Shown here: one piece after another, positions 1 through 7,913 of the stretch
Layout of the letters: each line of letters begins with the position of its first letter
Numbering within the stretch: position 1 is the stretch's first letter
Assembly: GCA_905210415.1 (NCBI GenBank)
Contig: CAJLWM010000023.1
Location: forward strand, 1 to 28,316
Source of the DNA: an uncultured Prevotellaceae bacterium
Lineage (GTDB): Bacteria > Bacteroidota > Bacteroidia > Bacteroidales > Muribaculaceae
Direction of reading: 5' to 3'
DNA length: 28,316 bases
Translations under genes and position numbers: made by a program
The notes under the pieces: model-generated
Database searches by the model: none
What the model saw: the letters and a program-made list of their open reading frames with translations, nothing else
Told to the model about the DNA's origin: nothing

Positions 1-24
1 AACTAAATTTTCTGTGCAAAATAA

Positions 25-56
25 TTGAGTTTTTTTTCAAGCATTTTGTAAATTTG
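25..56 (+). promoter_or_regulatory. Predicted promoter of the Crp/Fnr-type regulator
   Basis: TAAATTTG at 49-56 matches the Bacteroidota -7 element TAnnTTTG. A partial -33 element (ATTG, 24-27) lies 21 bases upstream. The expected start of transcription is near 62-64, giving a leader of about 38 bases. Pattern match only. Confidence 0.5.
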
Positions 57-100
57 CGTTGATATAGCATTACATAACTTTTCAATCAACACAACTAAAA

Positions 101-784
101 ATGGACAGCATCTTCGATACTCTTATGACACTTCCCCTATTTCAGGGCATTAGCAGACTAAAGTTGTCGGGGCTGGTGGAGAGAATACCGTTTCACTTCA
201 CCAAGTATCGTGATGGCAACACCATTATTTCCGCAGGAGAAAAGTGCACAGATTTGCTCTTTATCGTGTCGGGCGAAGCGAGAATCGATATCCCCTGTCA
301 AAACAAGCGCATCCACTTCATTGAGACCATCTCTGCTCCTAATGTTATTGGACCGGAGTATCTGTTTGGCAAGACTAATGCTTACCCTTACAGCGTGCAT
401 GCCGTGGGTTCATGCGGCACGCTACAAATCACTAAAGCCGACTATGTGAATATGCTGAGCAGCGACAATGTGTTTCTGTTCAACATCCTCAATATGCTCT
501 CACGAAACAATCAAGTAAGCACCGCATCAATCGTTTCGCAGACCAAGGGCTCTATACACGAGCGCATAGCACAGATGCTTACACTGCTCACTCATCCTAA
601 TAGCCGAGACATACGCATAAAGTTCCGACAGAAAGATTTCAGCACAATGCTTGGCTATCAGCGCACATCATTCATTAATGCTCTTGAGCACATGAAAGAA
701 AACGGCCTGATTGACTATAGCCTAAACGAAATCATCGTAAAAGACCGCGACAAACTGATAAACTTCTACAAAGACTCAGAATAA
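101..784 (+). CDS. Crp/Fnr family transcriptional regulator
   Basis: This 227-residue protein has the two-domain layout of the Crp/Fnr family. Residues about 12-125 form a cyclic-nucleotide-binding-like beta barrel (the stretch DLLFIVSGEARI at 51-62 is typical). A long dimerisation helix at about 125-150 leads to a winged helix-turn-helix at about 150-220, with the recognition region around 177-205 (KDFSTMLGYQRTSFINAL). No N-terminal cysteine cluster of the FNR type is visible, so an iron-sulfur oxygen sensor is unlikely. The ligand and targets cannot be told. It is monocistronic, with its own promoter and a strong terminator, and converges on the YidE/AspT-type transporter gene. Bacteroidales carry many such regulators, so a specific name is not justified. 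Confidence 0.88.
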   Translation: MDSIFDTLMTLPLFQGISRLKLSGLVERIPFHFTKYRDGNTIISAGEKCTDLLFIVSGEARIDIPCQNKRIHFIETISAPNVIGPEYLFGKTNAYPYSVHAVGSCGTLQITKADYVNMLSSDNVFLFNILNMLSRNNQVSTASIVSQTKGSIHERIAQMLTLLTHPNSRDIRIKFRQKDFSTMLGYQRTSFINALEHMKENGLIDYSLNEIIVKDRDKLINFYKDSE

Positions 785-821
785 CTAAAAAAGAGGACTC
801 TTTTCGAGTCCTCTTTTTTAG
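785..821. terminator. Bidirectional intrinsic terminator
   Basis: A perfect 16-bp inverted repeat (CTAAAAAAGAGGACTC at 785-800, its complement at 806-821) surrounds a 5-base loop. The A-run on one arm and T-run on the other let it work in both directions. It serves the convergent regulator gene (plus strand) and the transporter gene (minus strand). Confidence 0.9.
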
Positions 822-848
822 TTTCTATATCACCGAGCTTAGCCGTGG

Positions 849-2513
849 CTAACTCATGAATATCAATATCACAATCTGCACAATTATCAGGCGTGCAAAC
901 ATGCTGAACGGATACACCGTAGCATAACTTGCCGACGACACGTCGTTTCCAAGCGATTCGTTGCTATAATTAAGCGCCATTGGGTTTGCCATACAACCAG
1001 CCAAAGTACCCGACAACGTGGCGAAATCAAGTTTCATAAATTTCAACCCGATAAAGCCGCCGATAAACACTGGTATGATAGTGAATAGGAATCCTATCAA
1101 CACCCACAAGGCACCTTCTGGACGCACCACCACATCAAAGAAGTGCGCTCCTGCATCAAGGCCAAGACAAGCCAGATAGAGCGACAGACCAAGCGAGCGG
1201 AGCATCAGATTGGCGCTACGAGTAACGTATGTCACCATGTGGAACAGCGGACCGAATGTTCCAATCAAAATACCCACTATCACCGGACCTCCGGCAAGGC
1301 CAAGCTTCACTGGCACCGACATTCCCGGGATAGCAATAGGAATTGCTCCGAGTATCAAACCGATGCTCATACCTATAAACACACCTATAAGGTTTGGCTC
1401 ATTGAGGTTTTGCACCACGTTACCAAGCAATTTTTCCACTTGCTCCACAGCATGCGCCTCTCCCACCACAGTCAATCGGTCGCCCATTTGAAGGCGAAGT
1501 CCCGGACGAGCAAGCAGCAGCACACCGCTACGATAGATGCGAGTGGTGTTTACACCATAATTCTTACGCAACTTCAACGAACCAAGCTTCTTTCCATTCC
1601 ATTCGGTCTTTGTGATAAGTATTCTCGTCGACACCAACTGACTGTCAATTGAGTTCCAGTCAATGTCTTTCTTATTCCAGTCGACATCGCGAACAAACTC
1701 ACCAAATAGCAATGCCAAACTTTCAGCATCTTTTTCGCTTGTCACTACAAGCAGGTGATCATCTGGCTCAAGTATTGTGTTTGATGTAGGGCTATATGCT
1801 GCATTGCCACGCCACAAACGCGACACCACAAATTCTCTGCCACACGCACGACTCACTTCAAGCAATGTCTTGCCGAAAATGGCTGGGTTTCGCACCTTAA
1901 ATTCTGCGATATATGTCTCATCGGCGTCCTCAACACTGCATTCAGGCTTCTTGTTGCCATACACCAATTTTCGCATAAGTGCGAGTGCAAATATCACTCC
2001 CACCACACCAAGCGGATAAGTCACCGCGCATCCAAGGGCAAGCGAACTACTTGGATGGCCCAACTGCTTCATTGCCTGCTGGGCAGCGCCAAGGGCTGGA
2101 GTATTAGTCACCGCTCCACAAAGCACACCTATCATATCACCAAGATCCAACCCAGTGAAAACGCTCACCAATATGGCAAGCAATGTGCCCAAGAGCGCCA
2201 CAAAAAGTCCAAGAAGATTAAGTGTTATGCCACCTTTTCGAAACGAGCTGAAGAAGCCCGGACCAACCTGCATACCAAGCGTGAAAATAAACAGCACCAA
2301 GCCGAAATTTTCAGCATATACAAGCATATTTTGGTCTACGGTAATGCCAATGTGGCCAGCTACAATACCCATAAAAAACACGAACGTCACTCCAAGAGAG
2401 ACTCCGAATATTTTCACTTTTCCTAAAGCGAGTCCCACCGCGCATATTATCGATAGCACAATAACTGCCTGCAGAGAACTGTGGGATAAAAACACGCTGT
2501 TAATCCAATCCAT
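849..2513 (-). CDS. YidE/AspT-type putative transporter with two RCK_C domains
   Basis: An inner-membrane transporter of the aspartate:alanine exchanger (AspT/YidE/YbjL) family; its substrate is unknown. About five membrane helices form an N-terminal half with the family motif GAVTNTPALGAAQQA (about residues 133-147). Two consecutive TrkA-C/RCK_C regulatory domains follow (about 203-272 and 295-362), then a second membrane half with the matching motif LAGCMANPMALNYSNE. I chose ATG at 2513 (554 residues) over an in-frame TTG at 2549. The ATG has AAGGATGA about 5 bases upstream, begins MDWINSVFL like relatives as I recall them, and the 12-residue extension would overlap two TAATTTTG promoter-like elements. 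It is monocistronic and divergent from rodA. The family call is firm; the substrate is not. Confidence 0.88.
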   Translation of the reverse strand: MDWINSVFLSHSSLQAVIVLSIICAVGLALGKVKIFGVSLGVTFVFFMGIVAGHIGITVDQNMLVYAENFGLVLFIFTLGMQVGPGFFSSFRKGGITLNLLGLFVALLGTLLAILVSVFTGLDLGDMIGVLCGAVTNTPALGAAQQAMKQLGHPSSSLALGCAVTYPLGVVGVIFALALMRKLVYGNKKPECSVEDADETYIAEFKVRNPAIFGKTLLEVSRACGREFVVSRLWRGNAAYSPTSNTILEPDDHLLVVTSEKDAESLALLFGEFVRDVDWNKKDIDWNSIDSQLVSTRILITKTEWNGKKLGSLKLRKNYGVNTTRIYRSGVLLLARPGLRLQMGDRLTVVGEAHAVEQVEKLLGNVVQNLNEPNLIGVFIGMSIGLILGAIPIAIPGMSVPVKLGLAGGPVIVGILIGTFGPLFHMVTYVTRSANLMLRSLGLSLYLACLGLDAGAHFFDVVVRPEGALWVLIGFLFTIIPVFIGGFIGLKFMKLDFATLSGTLAGCMANPMALNYSNESLGNDVSSASYATVYPFSMFARLIIVQIVILIFMS

Positions 2514-2536
2514 ATATTCATCCTTAAATTCGCCGA

Positions 2537-2554
2537 CAAAATTACTCAAAATTA
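2537..2554 (-). promoter_or_regulatory. Predicted promoter elements of the YidE/AspT-type gene
   Basis: Two tandem TAATTTTG matches to the -7 consensus TAnnTTTG read on the minus strand (2544-2537 and 2554-2547). The nearer one would start transcription about 18 bases before the ATG at 2513. No convincing -33 TTTG is seen, so confidence is limited. Confidence 0.4.
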
Positions 2555-2594
2555 TTTAATTATTCCGTATCTTTGATTCAGATAAGCATTCACT

Positions 2595-2629
2595 CCGCAA
2601 AAAGTTAAAGCAATCGCTACTTTCTGCGG
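2595..2629. repeat. Imperfect inverted repeat in the transporter-rodA intergenic region
   Basis: CCGCAAAAAGT (2595-2605) pairs with ACTTTCTGCGG (2619-2629) at 10 of 11 positions around a 13-base loop. There is no T-run on either side, so it is not an obvious terminator. It lies just upstream of the predicted rodA promoter. Its function is unknown. Confidence 0.4.
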
Positions 2630-2640
2630 CAGGTTTGCAT

Positions 2641-2661
2641 TATCTTTGCATTTGCAAATGC
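2641..2661 (+). promoter_or_regulatory. Predicted rodA -7 element and overlapping 14-bp palindrome
   Basis: TATCTTTG at 2641-2648 fits the -7 consensus. It runs directly into a perfect palindrome, GCATTTGCAAATGC (2648-2661), which would cover the start of transcription. That position suits an operator for a dimeric regulator. The -33 element is not clear. Confidence 0.45.
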
Positions 2662-2722
2662 GCGTGCTTTTCACAATAAGCGCATCGGCATATTTAATTC
2701 ACCAACAATATATTTTACCAAC

Positions 2723-4195
2723 GTGTATAGCAACGACTCATACGGCAATACATCTTCATTCAGAAACATCGATTGGATTACAATCCTATTATATGCCATA
2801 CTTGTAGTGGCTGGAGCCATCAGCATCTATGCGGCAAGTTACGATTTCGACCACGCAAGCATTTTTGACTTCAGCGAGTTTTCGGGCAAACAATTCCTTT
2901 GGATTGGTTTGTCTTTTGTGATTGGCTTCTCGATATTGCTCATCGACAGGCGCATGATCGAAGCCTACGCCTACCCTATATATGGCATAATGCTCATGGT
3001 GTTGATTGCCACCATTTTCCTCGCCCCCGACATCAAGGGGTCGCGATCGTGGCTCGTGTTTGGACCGGTCAGCCTCCAGCCTGCCGAGTTTGCAAAATTT
3101 GCCACAGCGCTGGCTTTGGCTAAACTATTCAGCGGCTACAACTTCGTACTTAACAAAAGCCTAGCAAACTACGCCAAGAGCGCTCTAATAATCGGACTAC
3201 CTATTCTACTGATTCTCTGTCAGAAAGAGACTGGTTCTGCACTGGTTTATCTGTCGCTCGTGTTTGTACTCTACCGCGAAGGCATGAGCGGATTTGTGCT
3301 ATTTGCAGCACTCAGTGCAATCGTTATCTTTGTGGTTTCATCAAAATACGCCGAAACCCTCACGATGGGCATTCCTACAGGAGAATTCATTGTGTTTATC
3401 TATATAATGGTAGTAATGGTGGGAATGCTACTGTTTTATAGCCGCTCACTAATCCTTTGTCGCAATGTATCGCTTGCGTTTGCTGCATCGGGTATCATTG
3501 CTTTTGTGCTCCATCTTTCGGGAATCGACATACCTGGCTATGCCTATTTCATCACCATGATTATTGGCGCATTGATATATCTGGCAATAGCAATGTTCCA
3601 CGACAACATCAAGCGAATACTCGTCACCATCACATTCGCATTGGCTTCTATCGTGTTTATGTTCTCTGTAAGCTATGTGTTCAACAATATTCTACAGCCC
3701 CACCAGCAGATGCGCATCAAGGTGGCCCTCGGCATTGAGCAAGACCTTCGTGGAGCCGGCTACAACGTCAACCAATCGAAGATTGCCATCGGATCGGGCG
3801 GACTATCGGGTAAAGGTTTCCTCAACGGCACACAGACAAAACTAAAGTATGTGCCTGAGCAGCACACCGACTTCATATTCTGCACCATCGGCGAAGAAGA
3901 AGGTTTCATTGGCACCACTTTGGTGTTGGGCACATTCCTTACGCTCATTCTTCGTGTAATCTCCATCGCCGAACGGCAACGCTCGGCTTTCGGCAGAGTA
4001 TACGGATACAGTGTAGCTTCTTATCTAATTTTTCACTTGGGCATCAACGTGGGTATGGTGATTGGGCTCTGCCCTGTGATTGGCATCCCGCTTCCATTCT
4101 TCAGTTACGGCGGCTCTTCTTTGTGGGGATTCACTATCCTGTTGTTCATCCTCCTGCGACTCGATTCCACTCGCACAAGCTACGGAAATTACTGA
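2723..4195 (+). CDS. rodA: RodA, SEDS-family peptidoglycan glycosyltransferase
   Basis: RodA polymerises lipid II into glycan strands in the elongasome, working with a class B PBP2 in the inner membrane. The 490-residue polytopic protein shows the SEDS signatures: KGSRSWLVFGPVSLQPAEFAK split around residues 105-125, then AGYNVNQSKIAIGSGG followed by FLNGTQTKLKYVPEQHTDF, and near the C-terminus GIPLPFFSYGGSS. The loop after QSKIAIGSGG and the length of about 490 are typical of Bacteroidota RodA rather than FtsW. Translation probably begins at GTG 2723; no strong Shine-Dalgarno is present. No mreBCD or PBP2 gene adjoins it here, so it is not embedded in an mre operon in this window. A hairpin terminator follows at 4226. 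Confidence 0.93.
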   Translation: MYSNDSYGNTSSFRNIDWITILLYAILVVAGAISIYAASYDFDHASIFDFSEFSGKQFLWIGLSFVIGFSILLIDRRMIEAYAYPIYGIMLMVLIATIFLAPDIKGSRSWLVFGPVSLQPAEFAKFATALALAKLFSGYNFVLNKSLANYAKSALIIGLPILLILCQKETGSALVYLSLVFVLYREGMSGFVLFAALSAIVIFVVSSKYAETLTMGIPTGEFIVFIYIMVVMVGMLLFYSRSLILCRNVSLAFAASGIIAFVLHLSGIDIPGYAYFITMIIGALIYLAIAMFHDNIKRILVTITFALASIVFMFSVSYVFNNILQPHQQMRIKVALGIEQDLRGAGYNVNQSKIAIGSGGLSGKGFLNGTQTKLKYVPEQHTDFIFCTIGEEEGFIGTTLVLGTFLTLILRVISIAERQRSAFGRVYGYSVASYLIFHLGINVGMVIGLCPVIGIPLPFFSYGGSSLWGFTILLFILLRLDSTRTSYGNY

Positions 4196-4225
4196 TTTCT
4201 ATTTTAGCAAACATCAATATAAAGT

Positions 4226-4270
4226 AACGGAGCGAATATGCGCATGCACATTTTCGCTCCGTTGCTATTT
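4226..4270 (+). terminator. Terminator downstream of rodA
   Basis: AACGGAGCGAA (4226-4236) pairs perfectly with TTCGCTCCGTT (4253-4263) around a 16-base loop that itself contains ATGCGCAT. GCTATTTT follows. It lies between the convergent rodA and miaA genes. Confidence 0.7.
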
Positions 4271-4278
4271 TCGTTAAT

Positions 4279-4314
4279 CCCAATTCGGTAATTAGGGCTG
4301 ATTACCGATTTGGC
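4279..4314. repeat. Minimal copy of the inverted-repeat element (ends only)
   Basis: CCAATTCGGTAAT (4280-4292) and ATTACCGATTTGG (4301-4313) are inverted repeats matching at 12 of 13 positions, with only 8 bases between them. The outer sequences are the same as the left and right ends of the larger repeats near 21.9, 26.9 and 28.1 kb, but the roughly 130-base core is missing. It lies between rodA and miaA, after the rodA terminator. Confidence 0.65.
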
Positions 4315-4328
4315 TTTATGATTATCTA

Positions 4329-5240
4329 TTACTTCAGCGCCATCACTTGATTGACAAACTCTTCATTGCTTAGATTCCACTTCAACCAATGGATTGTGAA
4401 GCCTCGACGCTCCATGCCTCTAAACCACGTCATCTGACGCTTAGCAAACTGATGTATGGCTATTTCGAGCAGATTAAACATCTCCTCATAGGTCAATTCG
4501 CCTGTAACATACTGGGTCACAAACTTATATTCCAAGCCATAGTATATCAGATCGTCGGGGTTTACACCGCCTTCTATCAAGCCCCTGATTTCATCTGCCA
4601 TACCAGCATCAAGGCGAGCCTTCAAGCGTTCGGTGATGCGTCGGCGACGGTTTTCTACGTCAATCTCCACGCCCACTATCACAGCGTTCTCTATTGGATG
4701 TGGTTCTGTCTTCACCTCTTGCTCGGGATGCTTTTGATAGTAGTCCTGTATCTCAATGGCGCGGATGGCACGCTTGCAAGAATCCACGTCGGTGGTGTTG
4801 TGCAAGCGCTTCATCTTGCTTAGCATATCAGTGAGTTCCTCAAGAGTCTTCCCCTGCAACGACTGTCGCAGCTCGGTATTTTCGGGCACTTCGGGCAGCT
4901 GTATGCCCTTGAGCACGCTCTCAACATACAATCCCGTGCCGCCACACAGCACTGCCCTTCTGCCACGATTGCGAATATCATCGTAGGCTATCTGATAATC
5001 GCGGAGATATTGATATAGATTATACTTATAGCCTGCATCACATATATCAATGAGATGATATGGCACATCTTGGTATTCTTCCAAATCCTTGCCTGTGCCT
5101 ATATCCATACCACGATATATCTGACGCGAGTCAGCACTGATTATTTCCCCGCCTATAGCACGAGCAAGGGCTACAGCCTTTGAGGTCTTGCCCGATGCCG
5201 TAGGACCGGTAATCACATATAGAGTATCATCGTTTGCCAT
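4329..5240 (-). CDS. miaA: tRNA dimethylallyltransferase MiaA
   Basis: MiaA transfers a dimethylallyl group to N6 of adenosine 37 in tRNAs that read codons starting with U, a cytoplasmic step before methylthiolation. The 303-residue protein begins with the P-loop GPTASGKT (12-19), followed by the substrate-binding DSRQIYRGMDIGTG, the LCGGTGLYVESVLKG segment, and the C-terminal FAKRQMTWFR motif. It has PYHLID where the commoner form has PHHLID. This and the sequence after it resemble the second MiaA paralogue I recall from Bacteroides, so another copy may exist elsewhere (inference). It starts 17 bases after dpp4 ends on the same strand, so the two are probably co-transcribed from the dpp4 promoter. 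Confidence 0.94.
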   Translation of the reverse strand: MANDDTLYVITGPTASGKTSKAVALARAIGGEIISADSRQIYRGMDIGTGKDLEEYQDVPYHLIDICDAGYKYNLYQYLRDYQIAYDDIRNRGRRAVLCGGTGLYVESVLKGIQLPEVPENTELRQSLQGKTLEELTDMLSKMKRLHNTTDVDSCKRAIRAIEIQDYYQKHPEQEVKTEPHPIENAVIVGVEIDVENRRRRITERLKARLDAGMADEIRGLIEGGVNPDDLIYYGLEYKFVTQYVTGELTYEEMFNLLEIAIHQFAKRQMTWFRGMERRGFTIHWLKWNLSNEEFVNQVMALK

Positions 5241-5257
5241 CTCCGATTATTTTCGTC

Positions 5258-7429
5258 TTACTTTTTAAGATTTTTATTAAAAAATTCGAGCACCTTTCTA
5301 TATAAAGGTTCGCGTGCGCCGCAACCATATATCGAGTGGTTCATATTTAAATACACCATCATATCAAACAATTTGTTTTGCAGCGTCATTTCCGACACAT
5401 ACTCATACATATTGGTGATATGTACATTGTCGTCAGCAGTTCCTGCCATAATAAGCAGACGACCTTTTTGCTTATCGATGCGCTTCAATGGAGATCCTTC
5501 GTTGTAGCCGATTTCGTTTTCCTTTGGAGTGCGCATAAATCTTTCTGTGTAGATTGAGTCATAGAAACGCCAGTCGGTGACAGGAGCAATTGCTACACCA
5601 GCTGCGTATGGGCTATCGGTCTGCGACATTGCCATAAGCACCTCATAGCCACCAAAGCTCCAGCCCCAAATGCCTATATGTTTTGCATCAACATATGATT
5701 GCAATGCCATATACTTTGCTGCTGCGATTTGGTCTTCAGTCTCATACTTACCCAATTTCATATACACTGCGCTTTCAAACGCCTTGCCGCGGAATCCTGT
5801 TCCTCTACCGTCTACACACACCACGATGAAGCCCTGAGTTGCGAAATATTCTTCCCAATCCACCTTCCAGCTGTTCTTCACCATCTGTGAACCTGGGCCA
5901 CTATACTGCGACATAATCACAGGATATTTCTTATTAGGATTGAAATTCAAAGGCTTAATCATATATGCATTCAACTTATTGCCGTGGCTTTCCAATTGGA
6001 AGAACTCGCGCTTTGGCACGTCGTTGCCGCAATACTTTTCAGCATACTCTTCGTTCAACTCCAAGTTGCGAACGGTCTTGCCATTAAGGGTGTTTATCAC
6101 ACGATATTGGTTAGGAGTCTTTGCGTCGCAGAAATTCTGGATGTAATATGCCATATTGCCACTGAATGTGGCAGAATATGTGCCAGCGCCTTGCACGATT
6201 GGTGTAACAATGCCCTTTGCATCCACCTTAGCAATTGTGCGGTCGAGCGGACTCACTTGTGTAGATTGGAAATAGAATGACTTTGTAGTTGGATTATAGC
6301 CATAATACTCGGTCACATTCCATTCGCCCTTGGTCAACTGTTTCATCAATGCACCGCCATTTGAATACTGATAAAGATGCGCCCAACCGCTCTTTTCGCT
6401 GCGGATAATAAAGAAATTGTCGTAATAAACAGCTTCTGTCAGCATCGAGTAGTTTAGCCAAGTGTCGCTCTTCTCTGAGTAGATCGATTTTGCCACCTTT
6501 GAACGTGGATTTACGGCATAGAGCGTAATCTCATTTTGGTGTCTATTCAGTTTTGTCACCATCAGTCTATCAGAAGTCTTGCCATACACAATCTTTGCGA
6601 TGTAGTCGTCCTTTACCATCGGCACATTCATTGTCTTGAGGGTGCGGTTTTCCACGTCGTAGCTTATCACGCTCACTGTGGCGTTTTCGCAACCGGCCTT
6701 TGGATATTTGTATTCATACATTCCAGGATAGAGTTCGTTGGCCTTGATAGGATTGCAAGCGCTCTTATACATCTGCAATGGATAAGTCTTAACTTTCGAT
6801 TCGTCCCAACGGATAAACGACAGAGTGAGGTTGTCTGGCGACCATGCAAGGCTGTTTGTCATAGCCAATTCCTCTTGGTATACCCAGTCCGGGACACCGT
6901 TTATCACGCTATTCTTTTTGCCATCGGTGGTTACAGCCACTTCTGTGCCGTAATCAAGCTTTTTGATATAGATATTATTGTCGTGAACGTATGCAACCAT
7001 TCGTCCATCGGGCGAGAATGTGGCAATCTCCTCACCACCGGCCTTACTCAATTTGGTCATCTTGTTGTGGCGCAACTCATACACATAGTAGTCGGCACGG
7101 AATGAGTGACGATATATAAGTTCAGAATTGGCGTAAAGCAAAATCTTGCTTTCGTCGGGCGACATAGAGAAGCCGTTCCACTGCGAGATGTTGCAATCGC
7201 GCGCAGTTGAAGCATCAAAAACCACTTGCTCGACACCGGTCTTAAACGACACCTTCACAATCTTGTCCATTCCTCGCATTTGGTAGTAGCTTTCCCCGTC
7301 TATCGAGGTGGAAACTTCTCCAATACCTTTCTTCCCTTGATACAACACGGCATCACGTAGAGTGAAATCTTCGGCATACGCATTAGCACACACGCACAAT
7401 GCAAACACCATCATCAATAATTTCTTCAT
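5258..7429 (-). CDS. Dipeptidyl peptidase IV, exported serine peptidase (S9B)
   Basis: DPP IV removes X-Pro and X-Ala dipeptides from peptide N-termini and feeds dipeptides to amino-acid-fermenting or host-associated Bacteroidota. The 723-residue precursor has a signal peptide (cleavage near ANAYA/EDF, residue 19), an eight-bladed beta-propeller domain (about 40-480) and an alpha/beta-hydrolase domain (about 490-723). The expected triad is visible: Ser591 in GWSFGGY, Asp666/667 in GTADDNVH, and His698 in NMNHSIYG. The paired glutamates that bind the substrate amino terminus are also present (Glu186-Glu187 in DWVYQEE), which supports DPP IV over other S9 peptidases. It is the first gene of a dpp4-miaA unit and has a good promoter about 45 bases upstream. 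It is likely periplasmic or cell-surface. Confidence 0.94.
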   Translation of the reverse strand: MKKLLMMVFALCVCANAYAEDFTLRDAVLYQGKKGIGEVSTSIDGESYYQMRGMDKIVKVSFKTGVEQVVFDASTARDCNISQWNGFSMSPDESKILLYANSELIYRHSFRADYYVYELRHNKMTKLSKAGGEEIATFSPDGRMVAYVHDNNIYIKKLDYGTEVAVTTDGKKNSVINGVPDWVYQEELAMTNSLAWSPDNLTLSFIRWDESKVKTYPLQMYKSACNPIKANELYPGMYEYKYPKAGCENATVSVISYDVENRTLKTMNVPMVKDDYIAKIVYGKTSDRLMVTKLNRHQNEITLYAVNPRSKVAKSIYSEKSDTWLNYSMLTEAVYYDNFFIIRSEKSGWAHLYQYSNGGALMKQLTKGEWNVTEYYGYNPTTKSFYFQSTQVSPLDRTIAKVDAKGIVTPIVQGAGTYSATFSGNMAYYIQNFCDAKTPNQYRVINTLNGKTVRNLELNEEYAEKYCGNDVPKREFFQLESHGNKLNAYMIKPLNFNPNKKYPVIMSQYSGPGSQMVKNSWKVDWEEYFATQGFIVVCVDGRGTGFRGKAFESAVYMKLGKYETEDQIAAAKYMALQSYVDAKHIGIWGWSFGGYEVLMAMSQTDSPYAAGVAIAPVTDWRFYDSIYTERFMRTPKENEIGYNEGSPLKRIDKQKGRLLIMAGTADDNVHITNMYEYVSEMTLQNKLFDMMVYLNMNHSIYGCGAREPLYRKVLEFFNKNLKK

Positions 7430-7475
7430 ATCTAAGTTTTATTTGTCTGTTATTCTCACGTATATGTTATTTCCA

Positions 7476-7508
7476 CAAATTTACGCAAATTCCACAAATT
7501 TTCCCAAA
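7476..7508 (-). promoter_or_regulatory. Predicted promoter of dpp4-miaA
   Basis: On the minus strand, TTTG (7508-7505) and TAAATTTG (7483-7476) are 21 bases apart, a near-perfect Bacteroidota promoter. Transcription should start near 7470, leaving a leader of about 40 bases before the dpp4 ATG. Confidence 0.65.
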
Positions 7509-7615
7509 ATCATCCCACTCTCGTGAACTTTTTCGCATTCTAATGCATTATATTATTGCAAAGGTTATCAATTCAGGTTCAACTACAGTTTTTTAAATAA
7601 TTAAATAAAACAGGT

Positions 7616-7623
7616 TAGATTTG
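7616..7623 (+). promoter_or_regulatory. Predicted -7 element of a plus-strand non-coding transcript
   Basis: TAGATTTG matches TAnnTTTG. About 21 bases upstream is a T-run (7589-7594) rather than exact TTTG. No protein gene follows on this strand; the next plus-strand signal is the terminator at 7827. Confidence 0.4.
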
Positions 7624-7629
7624 TGTAAT

Positions 7630-7864
7630 TCAGACAGTGTATGCGCTACATAAATCACTTGCCAAGAAAGAGATCGAGGCAACGACTTTAATAATCTTAC
7701 CCACGCGTGAAGCGAAAGATATGTATATTATTATGTAGCCATTACAGTTTATAACAATACGAGGGGAAATTGCGTGAGCAAAATCCCCTCCGTAAATCAC
7801 AGAAATAAGTGGTATTTAGAAACGACAGAATCACAACGGTGATGAACCGCTGTGATTCTTTTTT
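7630..7864 (+). ncRNA. Candidate structured non-coding RNA, about 235 nt
   Basis: This gene-free stretch holds ordered secondary structure bounded by a promoter-like element (7616) and an intrinsic terminator (7827-7864), both on the plus strand. Visible helices are: a closing stem GCTACATAA (7645-7653) with TTATGTAGC (7731-7739); inside it, TTGCC with GGCAA (7659-7663, 7778-7782 counted as 7678-7682), and ATCTT with AAGAT enclosing CGC-GTGAA-GCG. Next comes a hairpin starting GAGGGGA (7761) and ending TCCCCTC (7790), pairing at 11 of 13 positions around a GTGA (GNRA-type) tetraloop. I cannot assign a known family. A Bacteroidales 6S-like RNA is possible, but the branched layout does not look like a single long 6S hairpin. 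No reading frame of note is present. Confidence 0.45.
7827..7864 (+). terminator. Strong plus-strand intrinsic terminator
   Basis: AGAATCACAACGGT (7827-7840) pairs with ACCGCTGTGATTCT (7846-7859) at 13 of 14 positions around GATGA, and six T's end the structure (7859-7864). The T-run is only on the plus strand, although both neighbouring genes are on the minus strand. It therefore appears to terminate a plus-strand transcript. Confidence 0.75.
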
Positions 7865-7875
7865 CTATTAGTGCT

Positions 7876-7890
7876 CCCCCGTTACGGGGG
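7876..7890. repeat. Short GC-rich hairpin downstream of acd
   Basis: CCCCCG and CGGGGG flank TTA. It is 24 bases after the acyl-CoA dehydrogenase stop codon. No T-run follows on the minus strand, so it is at best an imperfect terminator or an RNA 3'-end stabiliser for the etfB-etfA-acd transcript. Confidence 0.35.
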
Positions 7891-7913
7891 ATGCTATATC
7901 AAAGTCGTAGGAT

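Noticed and set aside
2514..2549. TTG start for the YidE/AspT-type gene at 2549.
   Set aside because: It lies upstream of or within promoter-like elements; ATG 2513 has a Shine-Dalgarno-like AAGGATGA and a family-like N-terminus.
7399..7596. A 65-codon plus-strand frame upstream of the candidate RNA.
   Set aside because: It overlaps the dpp4 start and promoter on the other strand, has no domain, and lies before the predicted plus-strand promoter.
7630..7864. tmRNA, RNase P RNA or SRP RNA.
   Set aside because: No tRNA-like end, RNase P core or SRP tetraloop domain motifs are recognisable, and the length does not suit them.
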